In this document: piece by piece, positions 35,231 through 45,452 of the stretch | Layout: every line of letters begins with the position of its first letter | Position numbering within the stretch: position 1 is the stretch's first letter | Source: Mucilaginibacter sp. dw_454 | GTDB lineage: Bacteria > Bacteroidota > Bacteroidia > Sphingobacteriales > Sphingobacteriaceae | DNA: 64,000 bases | NCBI RefSeq assembly: GCF_018449775.1 | Contig: NZ_JAAVVB010000001.1 | Location: 1,302,001-1,366,000, forward strand | Direction: 5' to 3' | Position numbers and translations under genes: made by a program | Notes under the pieces: model-generated | What the model was told of the DNA's origin: nothing | Database searches by the model: none | Seen by the model: only the letters and a program-made list of their open reading frames with translations

Positions 35231-35767
35231 GTGCGTAAACTAAAATTAGACGAACTTAACCGTGCCTCGGTATCAGAGTTTAAAGCTCAGGATAAATTGC
35301 CTGTGGCCGTGGTGCTGGACAGTGTGCGCAGCATGCACAACATTGGTTCGATATTTCGTACTTCGGATGGTTTTGCAGTAGAACAAGTTATTTTATGTGG
35401 CATTACTGCTCAGCCTCCGCATCGCGAGATTGAGAAGACAGCCTTGGGCGCTACAGCATCTATTAACTGGAGCTATCATGAAGATGCTGTAAAAGCTATT
35501 AAAAAACTTCGTGCAGATGGCTACCAGATCATTGCCATTGAGCAGGCGGAGGACAGCGTAATGCTCAACGGATTTACACCAGATAAAAATGCTAAGTATG
35601 CCTTAATTTTCGGTAACGAGGTTAATGGGGTGAGCGACGAGGTGATGGAGATCATTGATACCTGTATTGAGATCCCACAGTTTGGCACCAAGCATTCATT
35701 TAATATTGTGGTTTCGGCGGGTATTGTGTTGTGGGATTTCTTTGCTAAATTGGCTATTGGTTCATAG
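35231..35767 (+). CDS. SpoU/TrmH-family RNA 2'-O-methyltransferase
   Basis: 178 residues, GTG start. SPOUT trefoil-knot motifs: motif 1 DSVRSMHNIGSIFRTSDGF (with the conserved Asn and Arg), motif 2 ALIFGNEVNGVSDEVM and motif 3 IPQFGTKHSFNIVVSAGIV. It uses SAM to methylate ribose 2'-OH in tRNA or rRNA. The short form without an N-terminal substrate domain is closest to TrmL/TrmH-like proteins; the target nucleotide is uncertain. The spacer before it is built of short repeated words. Confidence 0.93.
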   Translation: MRKLKLDELNRASVSEFKAQDKLPVAVVLDSVRSMHNIGSIFRTSDGFAVEQVILCGITAQPPHREIEKTALGATASINWSYHEDAVKAIKKLRADGYQIIAIEQAEDSVMLNGFTPDKNAKYALIFGNEVNGVSDEVMEIIDTCIEIPQFGTKHSFNIVVSAGIVLWDFFAKLAIGS

Positions 35768-35771
35768 TTGT

Positions 35772-35816
35772 TGGTTCATGGTTCATAGCCATTATGTCAC
35801 TATAAACCATGAACTA
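35772..35816. repeat. Imperfect inverted repeat in spacer before OmdA-like gene
   Basis: TGGTTCATGGTTCATAG (35772-35788) and CTATAAACCATGAACTA (35800-35816) pair over 17 bp with one mismatch and one G-U. It fills the gap between two genes. Confidence 0.55.
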
Positions 35817-35830
35817 TTATCTATCAACCA

Positions 35831-36490
35831 ATGAGTCCACTCGCCAAAAAACTACAAATGAAAGCCGGCACTCGCTGGCTGCTATTCAACGCCCCGGATA
35901 CTTATTTGAGCCGGCTGGAACCTTTGCCTGATGGGATTGAACTTTTGTTTAAGCCGGAAGGAACCTTTGACGGTACGCAACTATTTGTAAAAGACACGGC
36001 GGAACTTACGGAAACCCTAAAAATCGTAATGCCCTCTTTAAAGCACGATGCCGTTTTATGGGTGATTTACCCGAAAAAGAACAAGGGCATTACTACAGAT
36101 TTAGAAATGATGAGTGGCTGGCAAGTAACCAAACCCTACGGACTAAAACCCGTAGCGTCGGCAGCGATTGATAACTTGTGGACCAGCCTGCGTTTTCGCC
36201 CTGAGGCTTTGATTAAAACTTCGGAAGGCCGTAATGATAACATCCGCAATAATGAGTTTGCCGAATATATCGATGTCGATAATAAACATGTAAAACTCCC
36301 GCCTATTATATCTGATACCCTGGAAAAAGAACGCATTGCTATGGATTTTTACCAAAACCTGTCCTACAGCAATAAAAAGGAATATGTGCTTTGGATCTTA
36401 TCTGCCAAACAAGAAAAAACGCAGCAGGAACGGTTAGTGAAGATGGTGGAGAAATTGAATGAGGGGAAGAAGAATCCGAGTGAGAAGTGA
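35831..36490 (+). CDS. DUF3052-like / YdeI-OmdA domain protein
   Basis: 219 residues, no signal peptide. The N-terminal half (about 1-120) resembles the DUF3052-type module (PLAKKLQMKAGTRWLLFNAP; VLWVIYPKK). The C-terminal half has the bacteriocin-protection YdeI/OmdA helix bundle (ISDTLEKERIAMDFYQNLSYSNKKEYVLWI, then QERLVKMVEKLNEGKK). This fusion is frequent in Bacteroidota; the function is not established. It ends just before the family A repeat at 36505. Confidence 0.78.
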   Translation: MSPLAKKLQMKAGTRWLLFNAPDTYLSRLEPLPDGIELLFKPEGTFDGTQLFVKDTAELTETLKIVMPSLKHDAVLWVIYPKKNKGITTDLEMMSGWQVTKPYGLKPVASAAIDNLWTSLRFRPEALIKTSEGRNDNIRNNEFAEYIDVDNKHVKLPPIISDTLEKERIAMDFYQNLSYSNKKEYVLWILSAKQEKTQQERLVKMVEKLNEGKKNPSEK

Positions 36491-36504
36491 ATCATAGTCC
36501 CTCC

Positions 36505-36591
36505 GTCATCGTGAGCGAGGTACGAGCGTGACGATCTCTGAACGCTTTGCCACCTATCGTGTAGAGATTGCCACGCTACGCTCGCAATGAC
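36505..36591. repeat. Interspersed palindromic repeat, family A copy 3
   Basis: Begins GTCATCGTGAGCGAGG and ends GCTACGCTCGCAATGAC; inner arms GATCTCTGA / TAGAGATTGCC. The left end differs from consensus by changes that keep pairing poor, so this copy looks decayed. Followed by GGCTTTTTTT, a possible terminator tail. Confidence 0.8.
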
Positions 36592-36633
36592 GGCTTTTTT
36601 TATATTTGCCCGTTACTAGACCACTTGTCAAAC

Positions 36634-36666
36634 AAAAAGCCCCACTGATTTTCAGCGGGGCTTTTA
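36634..36666 (-). terminator. Rho-independent terminator after gltD
   Basis: AAGCCCCACTGA pairs with TCAGCGGGGCTT (one mismatch). On the minus strand the stem is followed by TTTTTG. It lies 18 bp beyond the gltD stop. Confidence 0.75.
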
Positions 36667-36683
36667 TTATTACTTGATAAGCT

Positions 36684-38168
36684 TTACACCGTAAACACCT
36701 GTTCAAACTGATTTACAGAATCTTTGCTTTCCAGGTTTGAATGCCCCATCAGGAACTCGTCAACCTTGCGGGCGCATTCGCGGCCTTCTGATATAGCCCA
36801 AACAACCAGTGATTGCCCGCGGCGCATATCGCCTGCTGCAAATACTTTGCTTACGTTGGTGCGGTAAACGCCTTCTTTAGCATTCACGTTTTTACGTGCA
36901 TCAACCTCTACACCCAGGCTTTCCAACATACCTACGTATTGCGGATTCAGGAAGCCCATTGCCAGGAATACCCGTTGGCAGGGTATTTCGCGCTCAGAAC
37001 CTTCAACTTCTGCAAATTTAACCGGTCGACCTAAGAAATCAGTTTCCCAGCTAACATCAGCTATCCGTAAAGCACGCAGGTTACCGCTTTCGTCGCCTAA
37101 AAATTCTTTAGTATTGATACCCCAATGGCGCTCAACACCTTCCTCGTGCGAGGTTGTAGTTTTCAATACCATAGGGTATGTTGGCCAAGGCATGTGTGGT
37201 GTACGTTTCTCTGGCGGTTGAAACATCACCTCAAACTGTTTAATGGAGTTTGCTTTCTGGCGATTTGAGGTACCTACGCAGTCAGAACCGGTGTCGCCAC
37301 CGCCGATAACCACTACATCTTTGCCTGTAGCTATGATCTCTTCAACTTTAATTGGCGAGTTACCTACACGTTTATTTTGTTGTTTCAGAAAATCCATCGC
37401 GAAGTGGATACCTTTAAGTTCACGGCCCGGGATAGGCAGATCGCGGGGAATGGTTGATCCTCCTGCCAAAACTACTGCGTCGTGGTTACGTACAAGTTCA
37501 TCAGCAGCTATGTCTTTACCTACTTCAACGTTGGTTTTAAATATAACGCCATCTTTTTCCATTACTTCTAAACGACGATCTATCACCGTTTTTTCCAGCT
37601 TAAAGTCAGGGATACCGTAACGTAATAAGCCGCCAACTTTATCATCGCGTTCAAAAACAGTTACCTCGTGACCGGCTTTTACCAACTGAGCAGCAGCAGC
37701 CAAACCAGCAGGCCCAGAACCAACCACTGCAACCTTTTTACCGCTTTTCACTAATGGAGCAGTCGGTTTAACCAGATTTTTTTGATAAGCTATTTCGATG
37801 ATATGTTTTTCGATCTCCTCGATAGCCACCGGTGGTCTGTGAATACCCAGTACACAAGCCGACTCGCAAGGAGCCGGACAGATCCGGCCGGTAAATTCAG
37901 GGAAATTATTAGTCGACGATAAGATCTGATACGCTTCTTCCCATTTCTTGTTGTATACAGCGTCGTTAAACTCAGGGATAATGTTGCCCAACGGGCAACC
38001 TGAGTGGCAAAACGGAATACCGCAATCCATGCAGCGGGCAGATTGTTTATTTAACTCCTCGTCAGTATACAAACTCTCAAATTCGTTGTAGTTTTTTACA
38101 CGTTCTGCAGGCGCTAATTTTTCAGGCATTTTCCTGTCATACTCCTGAAATCCTGTTACTTTTCCCAT
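36684..38168 (-). CDS. gltD: Glutamate synthase [NADPH] small subunit
   Basis: 494 residues. The N-terminal domain holds two [4Fe-4S] clusters: [17 protein letters not shown] and [15 protein letters not shown] binding is shown by [24 protein letters not shown] and NADPH binding by [16 protein letters not shown]; the C-terminal RVFLAMGF and [18 protein letters not shown] complete the flavoprotein. The subunit feeds electrons from NADPH to the large subunit. It follows gltB by 5 bp in one operon. Confidence 0.97.
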   Translation of the reverse strand: MGKVTGFQEYDRKMPEKLAPAERVKNYNEFESLYTDEELNKQSARCMDCGIPFCHSGCPLGNIIPEFNDAVYNKKWEEAYQILSSTNNFPEFTGRICPAPCESACVLGIHRPPVAIEEIEKHIIEIAYQKNLVKPTAPLVKSGKKVAVVGSGPAGLAAAAQLVKAGHEVTVFERDDKVGGLLRYGIPDFKLEKTVIDRRLEVMEKDGVIFKTNVEVGKDIAADELVRNHDAVVLAGGSTIPRDLPIPGRELKGIHFAMDFLKQQNKRVGNSPIKVEEIIATGKDVVVIGGGDTGSDCVGTSNRQKANSIKQFEVMFQPPEKRTPHMPWPTYPMVLKTTTSHEEGVERHWGINTKEFLGDESGNLRALRIADVSWETDFLGRPVKFAEVEGSEREIPCQRVFLAMGFLNPQYVGMLESLGVEVDARKNVNAKEGVYRTNVSKVFAAGDMRRGQSLVVWAISEGRECARKVDEFLMGHSNLESKDSVNQFEQVFTV

Positions 38169-38173
38169 CTAAA

Positions 38174-41100
38174 TTATTTGCTGATAGTTTGATATTCTAA
38201 TTTCTCAATTACTTTTTTATACTCTCTCGGGAACACCTTGATAAACTTGGTTGATGCTTCATTCCAGTTTTTAACGATGTTTTGAGCCAGTTTACTTTTG
38301 GTTAAAGCAACGTGCTTACGCAATAAGGTCAGAATCTCTTCCTCGTCTTTTGTAGAAAGCGGGTCAAGATCAACCATTTCTTTGTTGCAATTCTCTTCAA
38401 AGCTTCCGTCAACGTCATACACCCAGGCTATACCGCCGCTCATACCTGCAGCAAAGTTACGCCCGGTTTTTCCTAAGATCAATGCACGGCCGCCGGTCAT
38501 GTACTCGCAACCGTGGTCGCCAATACCCTCAACAACGGTAGTAGCTCCCGAGTTGCGCACCGCGAAACGCTCGCCTGCCATGCCGTTAACAAACAGTTCG
38601 CCGGCGGTAGCGCCATAAAGCGCAACGTTACCAATGATAATATTATCCTCGGCCACAAACTTAGCTTCGGTAGCCGGATAAACAGCCAGCTGCGCACCAG
38701 ATAAACCTTTACCTACATAGTCATTACCCTCGCCTTCCAGTTCGAAAGAAATACCTTTGGCAGCAAAAGCGCCAAAGCTTTGTCCGGCAGAGCCTTTGAA
38801 TTTATAGTTGATGGTATTATCAGGTAATCCGGCCGAGCCGTATATCTTAGAAATCTCGTTTGATAACAAGGCACCAATAGTACGATCTGTATTAATTACA
38901 TCGTAAGCACCAAATACCGGGGTTTTATCGGCTAATGCTGGTTTTGCATCTTCCCATAATTTCCAATCGATAATAGCATCCATGCCATGATCCTGAGATT
39001 CGCTGTTGTACAGCGTCATATCTTTAGCGTTGGTAACCGGATGCAGTATACCTGAAAGATCAACTTTCTTAGCTTTCCAGTTTTTTAAGCCATCTTTTAC
39101 TTTCAGGAACTGAACACGACCTACCATTTCATTGATAGTACGGAAACCTAACTCGGCCATGATCTCACGAAGTTCTTCGGCCATGAATTTGAACAGGTTT
39201 ACAATATGTTCTGGTTTACCTGTAAATAACTTTCTTAATTCTTCGTCTTGCGTAGCAACACCTACCGGGCAGGTATTTAAGTGACACTTACGCATCATGA
39301 TACAACCGCCTGCAACCAGTGCCGCAGTAGCTACACCCCACTCCTCTGCTCCCATTAAAGCAGCAATAGCCAAATCTCGACCGGTTTTTAACTGACCGTC
39401 TGTTTGTAATACCACACGACTACGTAATTTGTTGCGTACCAGTGTTTGATGTGCTTCGGCCAAACCAAGTTCCCAAGGTAAGCCGGCATGTTTTACCGAG
39501 CTTATAGGCGATGCGCCTGTGCCACCGTCATAGCCGGCGATCAAAATTACATCGGCATGTGCTTTAGCAACACCCGCAGCAATGGTACCTACACCCGCTT
39601 TTGATACTAACTTAACGTTGATACGTGCCTGGCGGTTAGCATTTTTAAGGTCGAAGATCAGCTGGGCCAAATCCTCGATAGAATAAATATCGTGGTGCGG
39701 CGGCGGAGAGATCAAACCTACACCTGGGGTTGAGTGACGGGTTCTTGCGATCCAATCGTCTACCTTATGGCCCGGCAGCTGTCCACCTTCGCCAGGTTTA
39801 GCACCTTGCGCCATTTTTATCTGTAACTCGTCGGCATTGGTCAGGTAATTTGAGGTTACCCCAAAACGGCCCGATGCCACTTGTTTAATTGAAGAGCGCA
39901 TTGAATCGCCATTTGGAAGCGGGATGTAACGCATTTCGTCTTCACCACCCTCGCCGGTGTTACTACGGCCGCCAATACGGTTCATAGCAATAGCCATGGT
40001 ACTGTGCGCCTCGTGCGATATCGAACCAAATGACATGGCACCGGTAGCAAAACGCTTCATGATGTTTTCTGCCGGCTCAACCTCATCAATAGATATTGCT
40101 TCGCGATGGTGCGCAAAATCTAACAGGCCACGTATGGTATAATGTTTCTCGCTTTGCTCATTAATGGCTTTAGCATAGTTTTTATAAGTGTTATAATCGT
40201 TACTACGGGTAGCGTGCTGTAATAAGTGCACGGTAGTTGGGTTAAACAAGTGTTCTTCGCCACGGCGTTTCCACTGGTAAATACCACCTTCCGGCAATAA
40301 ACGATTTTCGGCTTGAGCGCCGAAACCAATTTTATGTTTACATAATGCTTCGCGAGCTATCTCATCCAGGCCCAAACCGCCTATACGGGTAACAGCGCCG
40401 CAGAAGTATTTATCAACTACAGCTTTGTTTAAGCCTAAAATCTCAAATACTTGCGACCCGTGGTATGATTGTAAAGTAGAGATACCCATTTTTGAGAAGA
40501 TCTTCAACAAACCATCATTCACAGATTTTACATAGTTTTTTAACAAGTATTTCTTATCCAGCTGGGTATCTAAAATACCGCCGTCTTTTAAAGTTTCAAT
40601 GGTAGCCTGGGCCATGTACGGGTTAATGGCTGTAGCACCAAATGCCAGTAGACATGCAAAATGGTGTACTTCCCAAACGTCGCCGGCTTCGGCAACAATA
40701 CCTACCGCACCACGTAATCCTTTTTTAATTAAGTGGTGATGTACGGCCGATACTGCTAATAATGATGGAATTGGCGCATGCTCAGAATCTAATGCACGGT
40801 CAGAAAGAATTAATACTTCAAAACCATCTGCAACTGCATCTTCTGCATAACGGCAAATACGCTCTATACCTTTTTGTAATGAACCCGGGTTACCATCGGC
40901 ATTAAAATAAGTTTGCAGCGTCTTGGCATGGAACATACCGGTATCAATACTGCGCAGTTTTTCTAGCTGATGATTTTTAAGGATCGGGTGTTTCAACGTC
41001 ACACAATGGCAGTGCATTTTATCCTCATCCAGCAAATTACCGTTGTTACCTATAAAGGTAGCCAGGCTCATTACCATACGCTCACGAATCGGGTCGATAG

Positions 41101-42697
41101 GCGGATTGGTTACCTGCGCAAAGAATTGCTTAAAGTAACTTGATAAATGCTGCGGTTTGTCTGACAGGATAGCTAAAGGCACATCGGTACCCATAGAGCC
41201 AATTGGCTCTTTACCATCTAAAGCCATTGGCTTGATAATGGTATCGATATCCTCGCGGGTATAACCAAATACCTGCTGGTAACGGAAAACCGAATCAGGA
41301 CTCAGGTTAGCAAATGCTAAACGCGGCTCTTGCAGGTCTTCCAGTTTTATTTTGTAGTTCTCCAACCAACGGTCATAAGGCTGGCGTGAGGCTACTTGTT
41401 GTTTAATTTCTTCGTCGGTAATAATAACACCGTGCTCTGTGTCAATCAACAACATTTTACCCGGCTGTAAACGGCCCTTACTTACCACAGTTGACTCATC
41501 GATCTTTAAAACACCTGTTTCTGAAGCGGCTATAACACGGCCATCATTAGTTATAGTGTAACGTAACGGGCGCAAACCATTTCTGTCTAAAACGGCGCCT
41601 ACCAGTTTGCCATCGGTAAAACTAACCGCGGCAGGTCCATCCCATGGCTCCATCAAAGTTGCGTGAAACTCGTAGAATGCTTTTTTAACCGGGTCCATTT
41701 GCTCGTTGCCGTCCCAGGCTTCAGGTATCAGCATCATCATTACGTGTGGTAATGAGCGGCCGGTATGTTGTAGTATCTCTATAATATTATCTAAACAGGC
41801 AGAGTCTGACTGATTGTTATCTACCACAGGTAATAACATTTCCATCTCCTCATTAGTAAAATAAGAAGAAGCGTATGATTTTAAGCCTGAGTAGAACCAG
41901 TTTAAGTTACCCGTTAAGGTATTGATCTCGCCATTATGCGCAATCATACGGAAAGGCTGAGCCAGTTTCCATGATGGGAAAGTATTGGTTGAGAAGCGAG
42001 AGTGAATAACTGCCATACCGGACGCCATGCGCGGATCATTCAGATCTGCATAATACTGGCGAACCTGGAAAGTAGTTAACTGGCCTTTATAGATAATGGT
42101 TTTGCATGATAACGACGGAAAATAGAAATCGTTACGTGCACCCGGAATAGTTTCGGTAATGGTTTTGTTAATGTATCTTCTTAAAACGTAAAGTTTACGT
42201 TCAAAATCTTCATCAGTAGTAATATGGTGTGGGCGGGCAATAAAAACCTGCTCAACATCCGGTTCGGCACTGCGCGCTGTTTCACCAATTACAGTGTTAT
42301 CAACGGTTAATTTACGATAACCTAATTTATGCAGACCTAATTTTTCGATGGCATTATCAATTGCCATGCGGCAAGCTTTTTTAAGCGGCGACTCTTTAGG
42401 GAAAAAAATCATACCCACGCCATATTCTCCAGGCTCAGGCAGGCTTATCTCCAGGTTAGAGCATTCCTCCATAAAAAACTCATGCGGTATTTGAATCAAT
42501 ATACCTGCACCGTCGCCCGAATCGGGGTCGCAACCGCAGGCGCCGCGGTGTTCCATGTTCTCTAACATGGTTAAGGCGTCATCAATTATCTGGTAGGTTT
42601 TATGACCATCTATATTGGTAATAAAACCGGTTCCGCAAGAGTCGTGTTCAAATTCCGGCCTGTAAAGACCCTGTCCTGTGCTATCGTTCTGATCCAT
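38174..42697 (-). CDS. gltB: Glutamate synthase large subunit
   Basis: 1507 residues, the normal size. A short propeptide of about 20 residues precedes the Ntn-type catalytic Cys (HDSCGTGFI), which becomes the N-terminus after processing. The amidotransferase domain is followed by the central and FMN domains (GEGGEDE, LVAGGCIMMRKCHLNTCPVGVAT for the [3Fe-4S] cluster) and the C-terminal GXGXG beta-helix (GIGDHGCEYMTGGR, AGMSGGIAWVYD). The enzyme converts glutamine and 2-oxoglutarate to two glutamates. Operon gltB-gltD; the 488 bp upstream region may hold its control elements. Confidence 0.98.
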   Translation of the reverse strand: MDQNDSTGQGLYRPEFEHDSCGTGFITNIDGHKTYQIIDDALTMLENMEHRGACGCDPDSGDGAGILIQIPHEFFMEECSNLEISLPEPGEYGVGMIFFPKESPLKKACRMAIDNAIEKLGLHKLGYRKLTVDNTVIGETARSAEPDVEQVFIARPHHITTDEDFERKLYVLRRYINKTITETIPGARNDFYFPSLSCKTIIYKGQLTTFQVRQYYADLNDPRMASGMAVIHSRFSTNTFPSWKLAQPFRMIAHNGEINTLTGNLNWFYSGLKSYASSYFTNEEMEMLLPVVDNNQSDSACLDNIIEILQHTGRSLPHVMMMLIPEAWDGNEQMDPVKKAFYEFHATLMEPWDGPAAVSFTDGKLVGAVLDRNGLRPLRYTITNDGRVIAASETGVLKIDESTVVSKGRLQPGKMLLIDTEHGVIITDEEIKQQVASRQPYDRWLENYKIKLEDLQEPRLAFANLSPDSVFRYQQVFGYTREDIDTIIKPMALDGKEPIGSMGTDVPLAILSDKPQHLSSYFKQFFAQVTNPPIDPIRERMVMSLATFIGNNGNLLDEDKMHCHCVTLKHPILKNHQLEKLRSIDTGMFHAKTLQTYFNADGNPGSLQKGIERICRYAEDAVADGFEVLILSDRALDSEHAPIPSLLAVSAVHHHLIKKGLRGAVGIVAEAGDVWEVHHFACLLAFGATAINPYMAQATIETLKDGGILDTQLDKKYLLKNYVKSVNDGLLKIFSKMGISTLQSYHGSQVFEILGLNKAVVDKYFCGAVTRIGGLGLDEIAREALCKHKIGFGAQAENRLLPEGGIYQWKRRGEEHLFNPTTVHLLQHATRSNDYNTYKNYAKAINEQSEKHYTIRGLLDFAHHREAISIDEVEPAENIMKRFATGAMSFGSISHEAHSTMAIAMNRIGGRSNTGEGGEDEMRYIPLPNGDSMRSSIKQVASGRFGVTSNYLTNADELQIKMAQGAKPGEGGQLPGHKVDDWIARTRHSTPGVGLISPPPHHDIYSIEDLAQLIFDLKNANRQARINVKLVSKAGVGTIAAGVAKAHADVILIAGYDGGTGASPISSVKHAGLPWELGLAEAHQTLVRNKLRSRVVLQTDGQLKTGRDLAIAALMGAEEWGVATAALVAGGCIMMRKCHLNTCPVGVATQDEELRKLFTGKPEHIVNLFKFMAEELREIMAELGFRTINEMVGRVQFLKVKDGLKNWKAKKVDLSGILHPVTNAKDMTLYNSESQDHGMDAIIDWKLWEDAKPALADKTPVFGAYDVINTDRTIGALLSNEISKIYGSAGLPDNTINYKFKGSAGQSFGAFAAKGISFELEGEGNDYVGKGLSGAQLAVYPATEAKFVAEDNIIIGNVALYGATAGELFVNGMAGERFAVRNSGATTVVEGIGDHGCEYMTGGRALILGKTGRNFAAGMSGGIAWVYDVDGSFEENCNKEMVDLDPLSTKDEEEILTLLRKHVALTKSKLAQNIVKNWNEASTKFIKVFPREYKKVIEKLEYQTISK

Positions 42698-43185
42698 CGC
42701 TATACAAACGGGTTTATAAGTGTTGTAACCACGAAATTACAAAATCAAAAGTTTTTTTGCGATATAATTATTAATTTTTGGGATTATAGTAAAAAGTGAC
42801 AGATAATATGTATATTAATTTTGAATTTAATAAAAAACGGATTATTTCAGTTAAAATATCGCAAATTGAATGACCTATATCATATACACTTTAAATAGTA
42901 ATTAAACGCTGCGGTAAACAAAATAGCATTTCATTTATCAGTGTATAACAAAATGTAATTAGGCTTTATTGGTTTTATTCGTTATTTTATTCTTTAATTA
43001 GAGATTATAAAGAGGGTCAAAATAGTATATCCGCTATTTTAGTGAAAGACAGTTTGAAAGAGCTATTGATAGCCGATGTTATTACATCATTAACAAGGCA
43101 TCATTTATAATACCGGCTATGTGTGTTGACCACAAACAAAACCATTAAATTTTCATTTTGTAATTTAGCCCGAAATTTAGAATTA
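42698..43185. other. Gene-free AT-rich spacer between gltB and gmhB
   Basis: 488 bp separating the divergent gltB and gmhB genes. I see no convincing open frame, no repeat of families A-D, no strong hairpin and no exact TAnnTTTG box facing gltB. It must contain both promoters; nitrogen-responsive control of gltBD is plausible but nothing specific is visible. Confidence 0.5.
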
Positions 43186-43677
43186 ATGTCTGCAAAAAAT
43201 AAAGCTGTGTTTTTAGATCGTGATGGAGTTTTGAATCGCGAAATGGGCGACTACGTACGCCGGGTAGAGGACTTTCATATCCTTGATAATTTTGATGCCT
43301 TAAAAACATTGCAGGATAAAGGCTATTTGTTATTAGTAGCAACTAACCAGGGAGGCCTGGCCAAAGGTTGGTATACCGAGGACGAGTTAGCCAAAATGCA
43401 CAAACTATTAAAAGAAACTTACCACGAACATGGTGTTGAACTAACAGACTTTTTTTACTGCCCGCACCACCCCAACTTTACCGGCGACTGCGATTGCCGT
43501 AAACCAAAACCGGGATTATTGTTGCAAGGCATAGAGAAATATGATCTTGATCCGGCGCAATCTTATTTTATAGGAGACCGTGAGCGTGATGTGGAAGCAG
43601 GTACCGCCGCAGGTGTAAAAGGCATATTAATAGATAGTGACCAGCCGATTAGTACAGTGCTGGATTTGATAGACTAA
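43186..43677 (+). CDS. gmhB: D-glycero-alpha/beta-D-manno-heptose-1,7-bisphosphate 7-phosphatase
   Basis: 163 residues from ATG at 43186, which brings the catalytic motif near the N-terminus as usual (AVFLDRDGVLN, Asp11 and Asp13). HAD motif II VATNQGG and motif III/IV RKPKPG, FIGDRERDVEA follow. The zinc loop of GmhB is complete: Cys92-x-His94 and Cys102-x-Cys104. GmhB removes the 7-phosphate during ADP-heptose synthesis for lipopolysaccharide core. It is followed by a family A repeat and a membrane protein gene. Confidence 0.9.
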   Translation: MSAKNKAVFLDRDGVLNREMGDYVRRVEDFHILDNFDALKTLQDKGYLLLVATNQGGLAKGWYTEDELAKMHKLLKETYHEHGVELTDFFYCPHHPNFTGDCDCRKPKPGLLLQGIEKYDLDPAQSYFIGDRERDVEAGTAAGVKGILIDSDQPISTVLDLID

Positions 43678-43693
43678 AAACACCTCCATTTTT

Positions 43694-43768
43694 GTTATTG
43701 CGAGGAGGAATGACGAAGCAATCACAAGGATGCAATATTCACGATTGCCGCGCTACGCTCGCAATGAC
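43694..43768. repeat. Interspersed palindromic repeat, family A copy 4
   Basis: Begins GTTATTGCGAGGAGGAATGA and ends GCGCTACGCTCGCAATGAC. It starts 16 bp after the gmhB stop and ends 20 bp before the next ATG. Confidence 0.85.
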
Positions 43769-43788
43769 AAGAAAACGATAGAAAAACT

Positions 43789-45306
43789 ATGCAACAATCC
43801 CGCTTACTCAGACATCTGGACACCATAATAGCCGCGGCTATCGGCTTTTACGCAATTCATCTGTTTACAAAATACAGCGGGGTTGGTATTTCGCCCGATT
43901 CGATCATGTACGCCAGTACGGCCACCAATATCCAGGCTCACTGGTCGCTCATGACGTTTAACGAAACACCTTTGGTTTTCTTCCCTGTGTTTTATCCGTT
44001 TTTTTTGGCGGTGATACAGTTTATTACCCGGGTTGATCCGTTTACGGCGGGGAGTGTAATTAACTCGTGTCTATTTGCCGGGGTTATATTAATTACCGGC
44101 TGGATGCTTGCTAAGTTCATCACGCATTCAAGGATCTACAAATGGTTGATCTTAGCAGCTATTATATTAAGCCCTGCCTTGTTGCAGATCTATAGTTTTT
44201 TATGGTCGGAGACATTGTTTATTTTTCTGGTGATGTTGTTTATCTTGAACTATCACCATTACCTGCAAAAACAAACAACTACCAGGCTACTGCTTACTGC
44301 ATTGGTAGCAGCATTGGCCTGTATCACCCGTTACGCCGGCATTACGCTGATAGGCACCGGTGCGCTAATGCTATTGTTAGACACCAAACTGCCGACTAAA
44401 AGAAAGATTAAACACATAGCTTTATTCTGCCTTCTGTCGATATCATTTGTGGTGATCAACCTGGTACATAACCGCCTTTCCGCCGGACTAAGCACGGGCA
44501 CCCGCGAACCATCTATCACCCCACTAAGCGAAAACATGTACTATGTGGGTACGGTGTTTAATGACTGGGGCGCTTTAGGCACTTTTGCCGATCATTATGC
44601 CATACCGATCACGATTTTTATTCTATTCTCATTGATCGGCATCCTGATATTTAAAACCATCAAGGGGCAAATAAACAGTTATGAGAATATCATTATAGTC
44701 TATACGGTTGTTTACGGTTTATTTATCATCCTTATCGCTACGTTTTCGCGCTTTGAAACGTTGAACAGCAGGTTGCTTTCGCCCATGTTTATTCCTTTAG
44801 TGATATCCTGTACCAGTTGGGTGCCTGATGTTTTGCAAAGGGTTAAGGGTAAGTCAAAATACGTGTTATCCGGCTTAGCTATTGTGGCGATGCTTGCTTT
44901 TGAGTATTTCACTTACCAGATAGATTACCAGCGTTATGACGACGAGATGGATTATGGTGTGCCGGGTTACTCTGACGACAGCTGGAATAAATCACCTTTT
45001 ATTGAATCATTAATTGCGCATAAACATATTTTTAAAGAAGGCGTACCTATTTATAGTGATGCTAATGAGGCGGTCTATTTCTTTACAGGGATGTCATCAA
45101 CGTTGGTGCCGCATCATTTCTTCAAGAAAACTATTGATGACTTTTTTAAGGTGAAGCATTATTATTATATATGGTTCAAAGCCCTGGATAATAACAAAGA
45201 GCTTTTGAATATCAATGATATCCAAAAGCAAGAAAAACTTAAATTACTGTATAGCTATCCGGATGGAGCGGTGTATGAGTATACAGGCGAGAACGTAAAT
45301 CATTAG
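43789..45306 (+). CDS. Polytopic membrane protein, GT-C glycosyltransferase-like
   Basis: 505 residues. About ten to twelve hydrophobic helices occupy residues 10-370, with a conserved-looking acidic first loop (GVGISPDSIMYASTATN) where GT-C enzymes such as ArnT/PMT2 place catalytic Asp residues. The remaining ~130 residues form a soluble C-terminal domain. This layout suggests transfer of sugar from a lipid carrier on the periplasmic side, or a related function. I am not sure of the family; a plain hypothetical membrane protein is the safe reading. Upstream gap is a family A repeat; downstream begins the his leader. Confidence 0.65.
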   Translation: MQQSRLLRHLDTIIAAAIGFYAIHLFTKYSGVGISPDSIMYASTATNIQAHWSLMTFNETPLVFFPVFYPFFLAVIQFITRVDPFTAGSVINSCLFAGVILITGWMLAKFITHSRIYKWLILAAIILSPALLQIYSFLWSETLFIFLVMLFILNYHHYLQKQTTTRLLLTALVAALACITRYAGITLIGTGALMLLLDTKLPTKRKIKHIALFCLLSISFVVINLVHNRLSAGLSTGTREPSITPLSENMYYVGTVFNDWGALGTFADHYAIPITIFILFSLIGILIFKTIKGQINSYENIIIVYTVVYGLFIILIATFSRFETLNSRLLSPMFIPLVISCTSWVPDVLQRVKGKSKYVLSGLAIVAMLAFEYFTYQIDYQRYDDEMDYGVPGYSDDSWNKSPFIESLIAHKHIFKEGVPIYSDANEAVYFFTGMSSTLVPHHFFKKTIDDFFKVKHYYYIWFKALDNNKELLNINDIQKQEKLKLLYSYPDGAVYEYTGENVNH

Positions 45307-45333
45307 GCAATAGTCTACCGATTTGCTATATAA

Positions 45334-45364
45334 TTTTGATTTTACAAACAACTGCCTATATTTG
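45334..45364 (+). promoter_or_regulatory. his operon promoter
   Basis: -33 element TTTTG at 45334-45338 and -7 element TATATTTG at 45357-45364, with 18 bp between them, close to the Bacteroidota spacing. Transcription should begin near 45370, giving a leader of roughly 160 nt before hisG, with the His-rich peptide at 45396. Confidence 0.65.
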
Positions 45365-45395
45365 CATCGCTTATCTATAGTTATACTATATAAAA

Positions 45396-45452
45396 ATGGG
45401 ACTTAACAACTTACATCATCTTCAATTGCATCATCACCGTTTGGTGATGTAA
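45396..45452 (+). CDS. hisL: His operon leader peptide
   Basis: ATG at 45396 opens 18 codons ending in TAA (45450-45452). The peptide MGLNNLHHLQLHHHRLVM has five His codons, at positions 7, 8, 12, 13 and 14, far above chance for so short a frame. It lies downstream of a good promoter and 75 bp before hisG, the first gene of the complete his operon. In known his attenuators, slow translation of a His run when charged His-tRNA is scarce alters RNA folding and raises operon expression. Here the His codons overlap two competing hairpins. The gene symbol is by analogy of position and role; sequence identity to enterobacterial HisL is not implied. Confidence 0.8.
   Translation: MGLNNLHHLQLHHHRLVM

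Noticed and set aside
43123..43185. Upstream TTG start for gmhB
   Set aside because: The added 21 residues lack family similarity; ATG at 43186 places the catalytic Asp motif at the usual distance.
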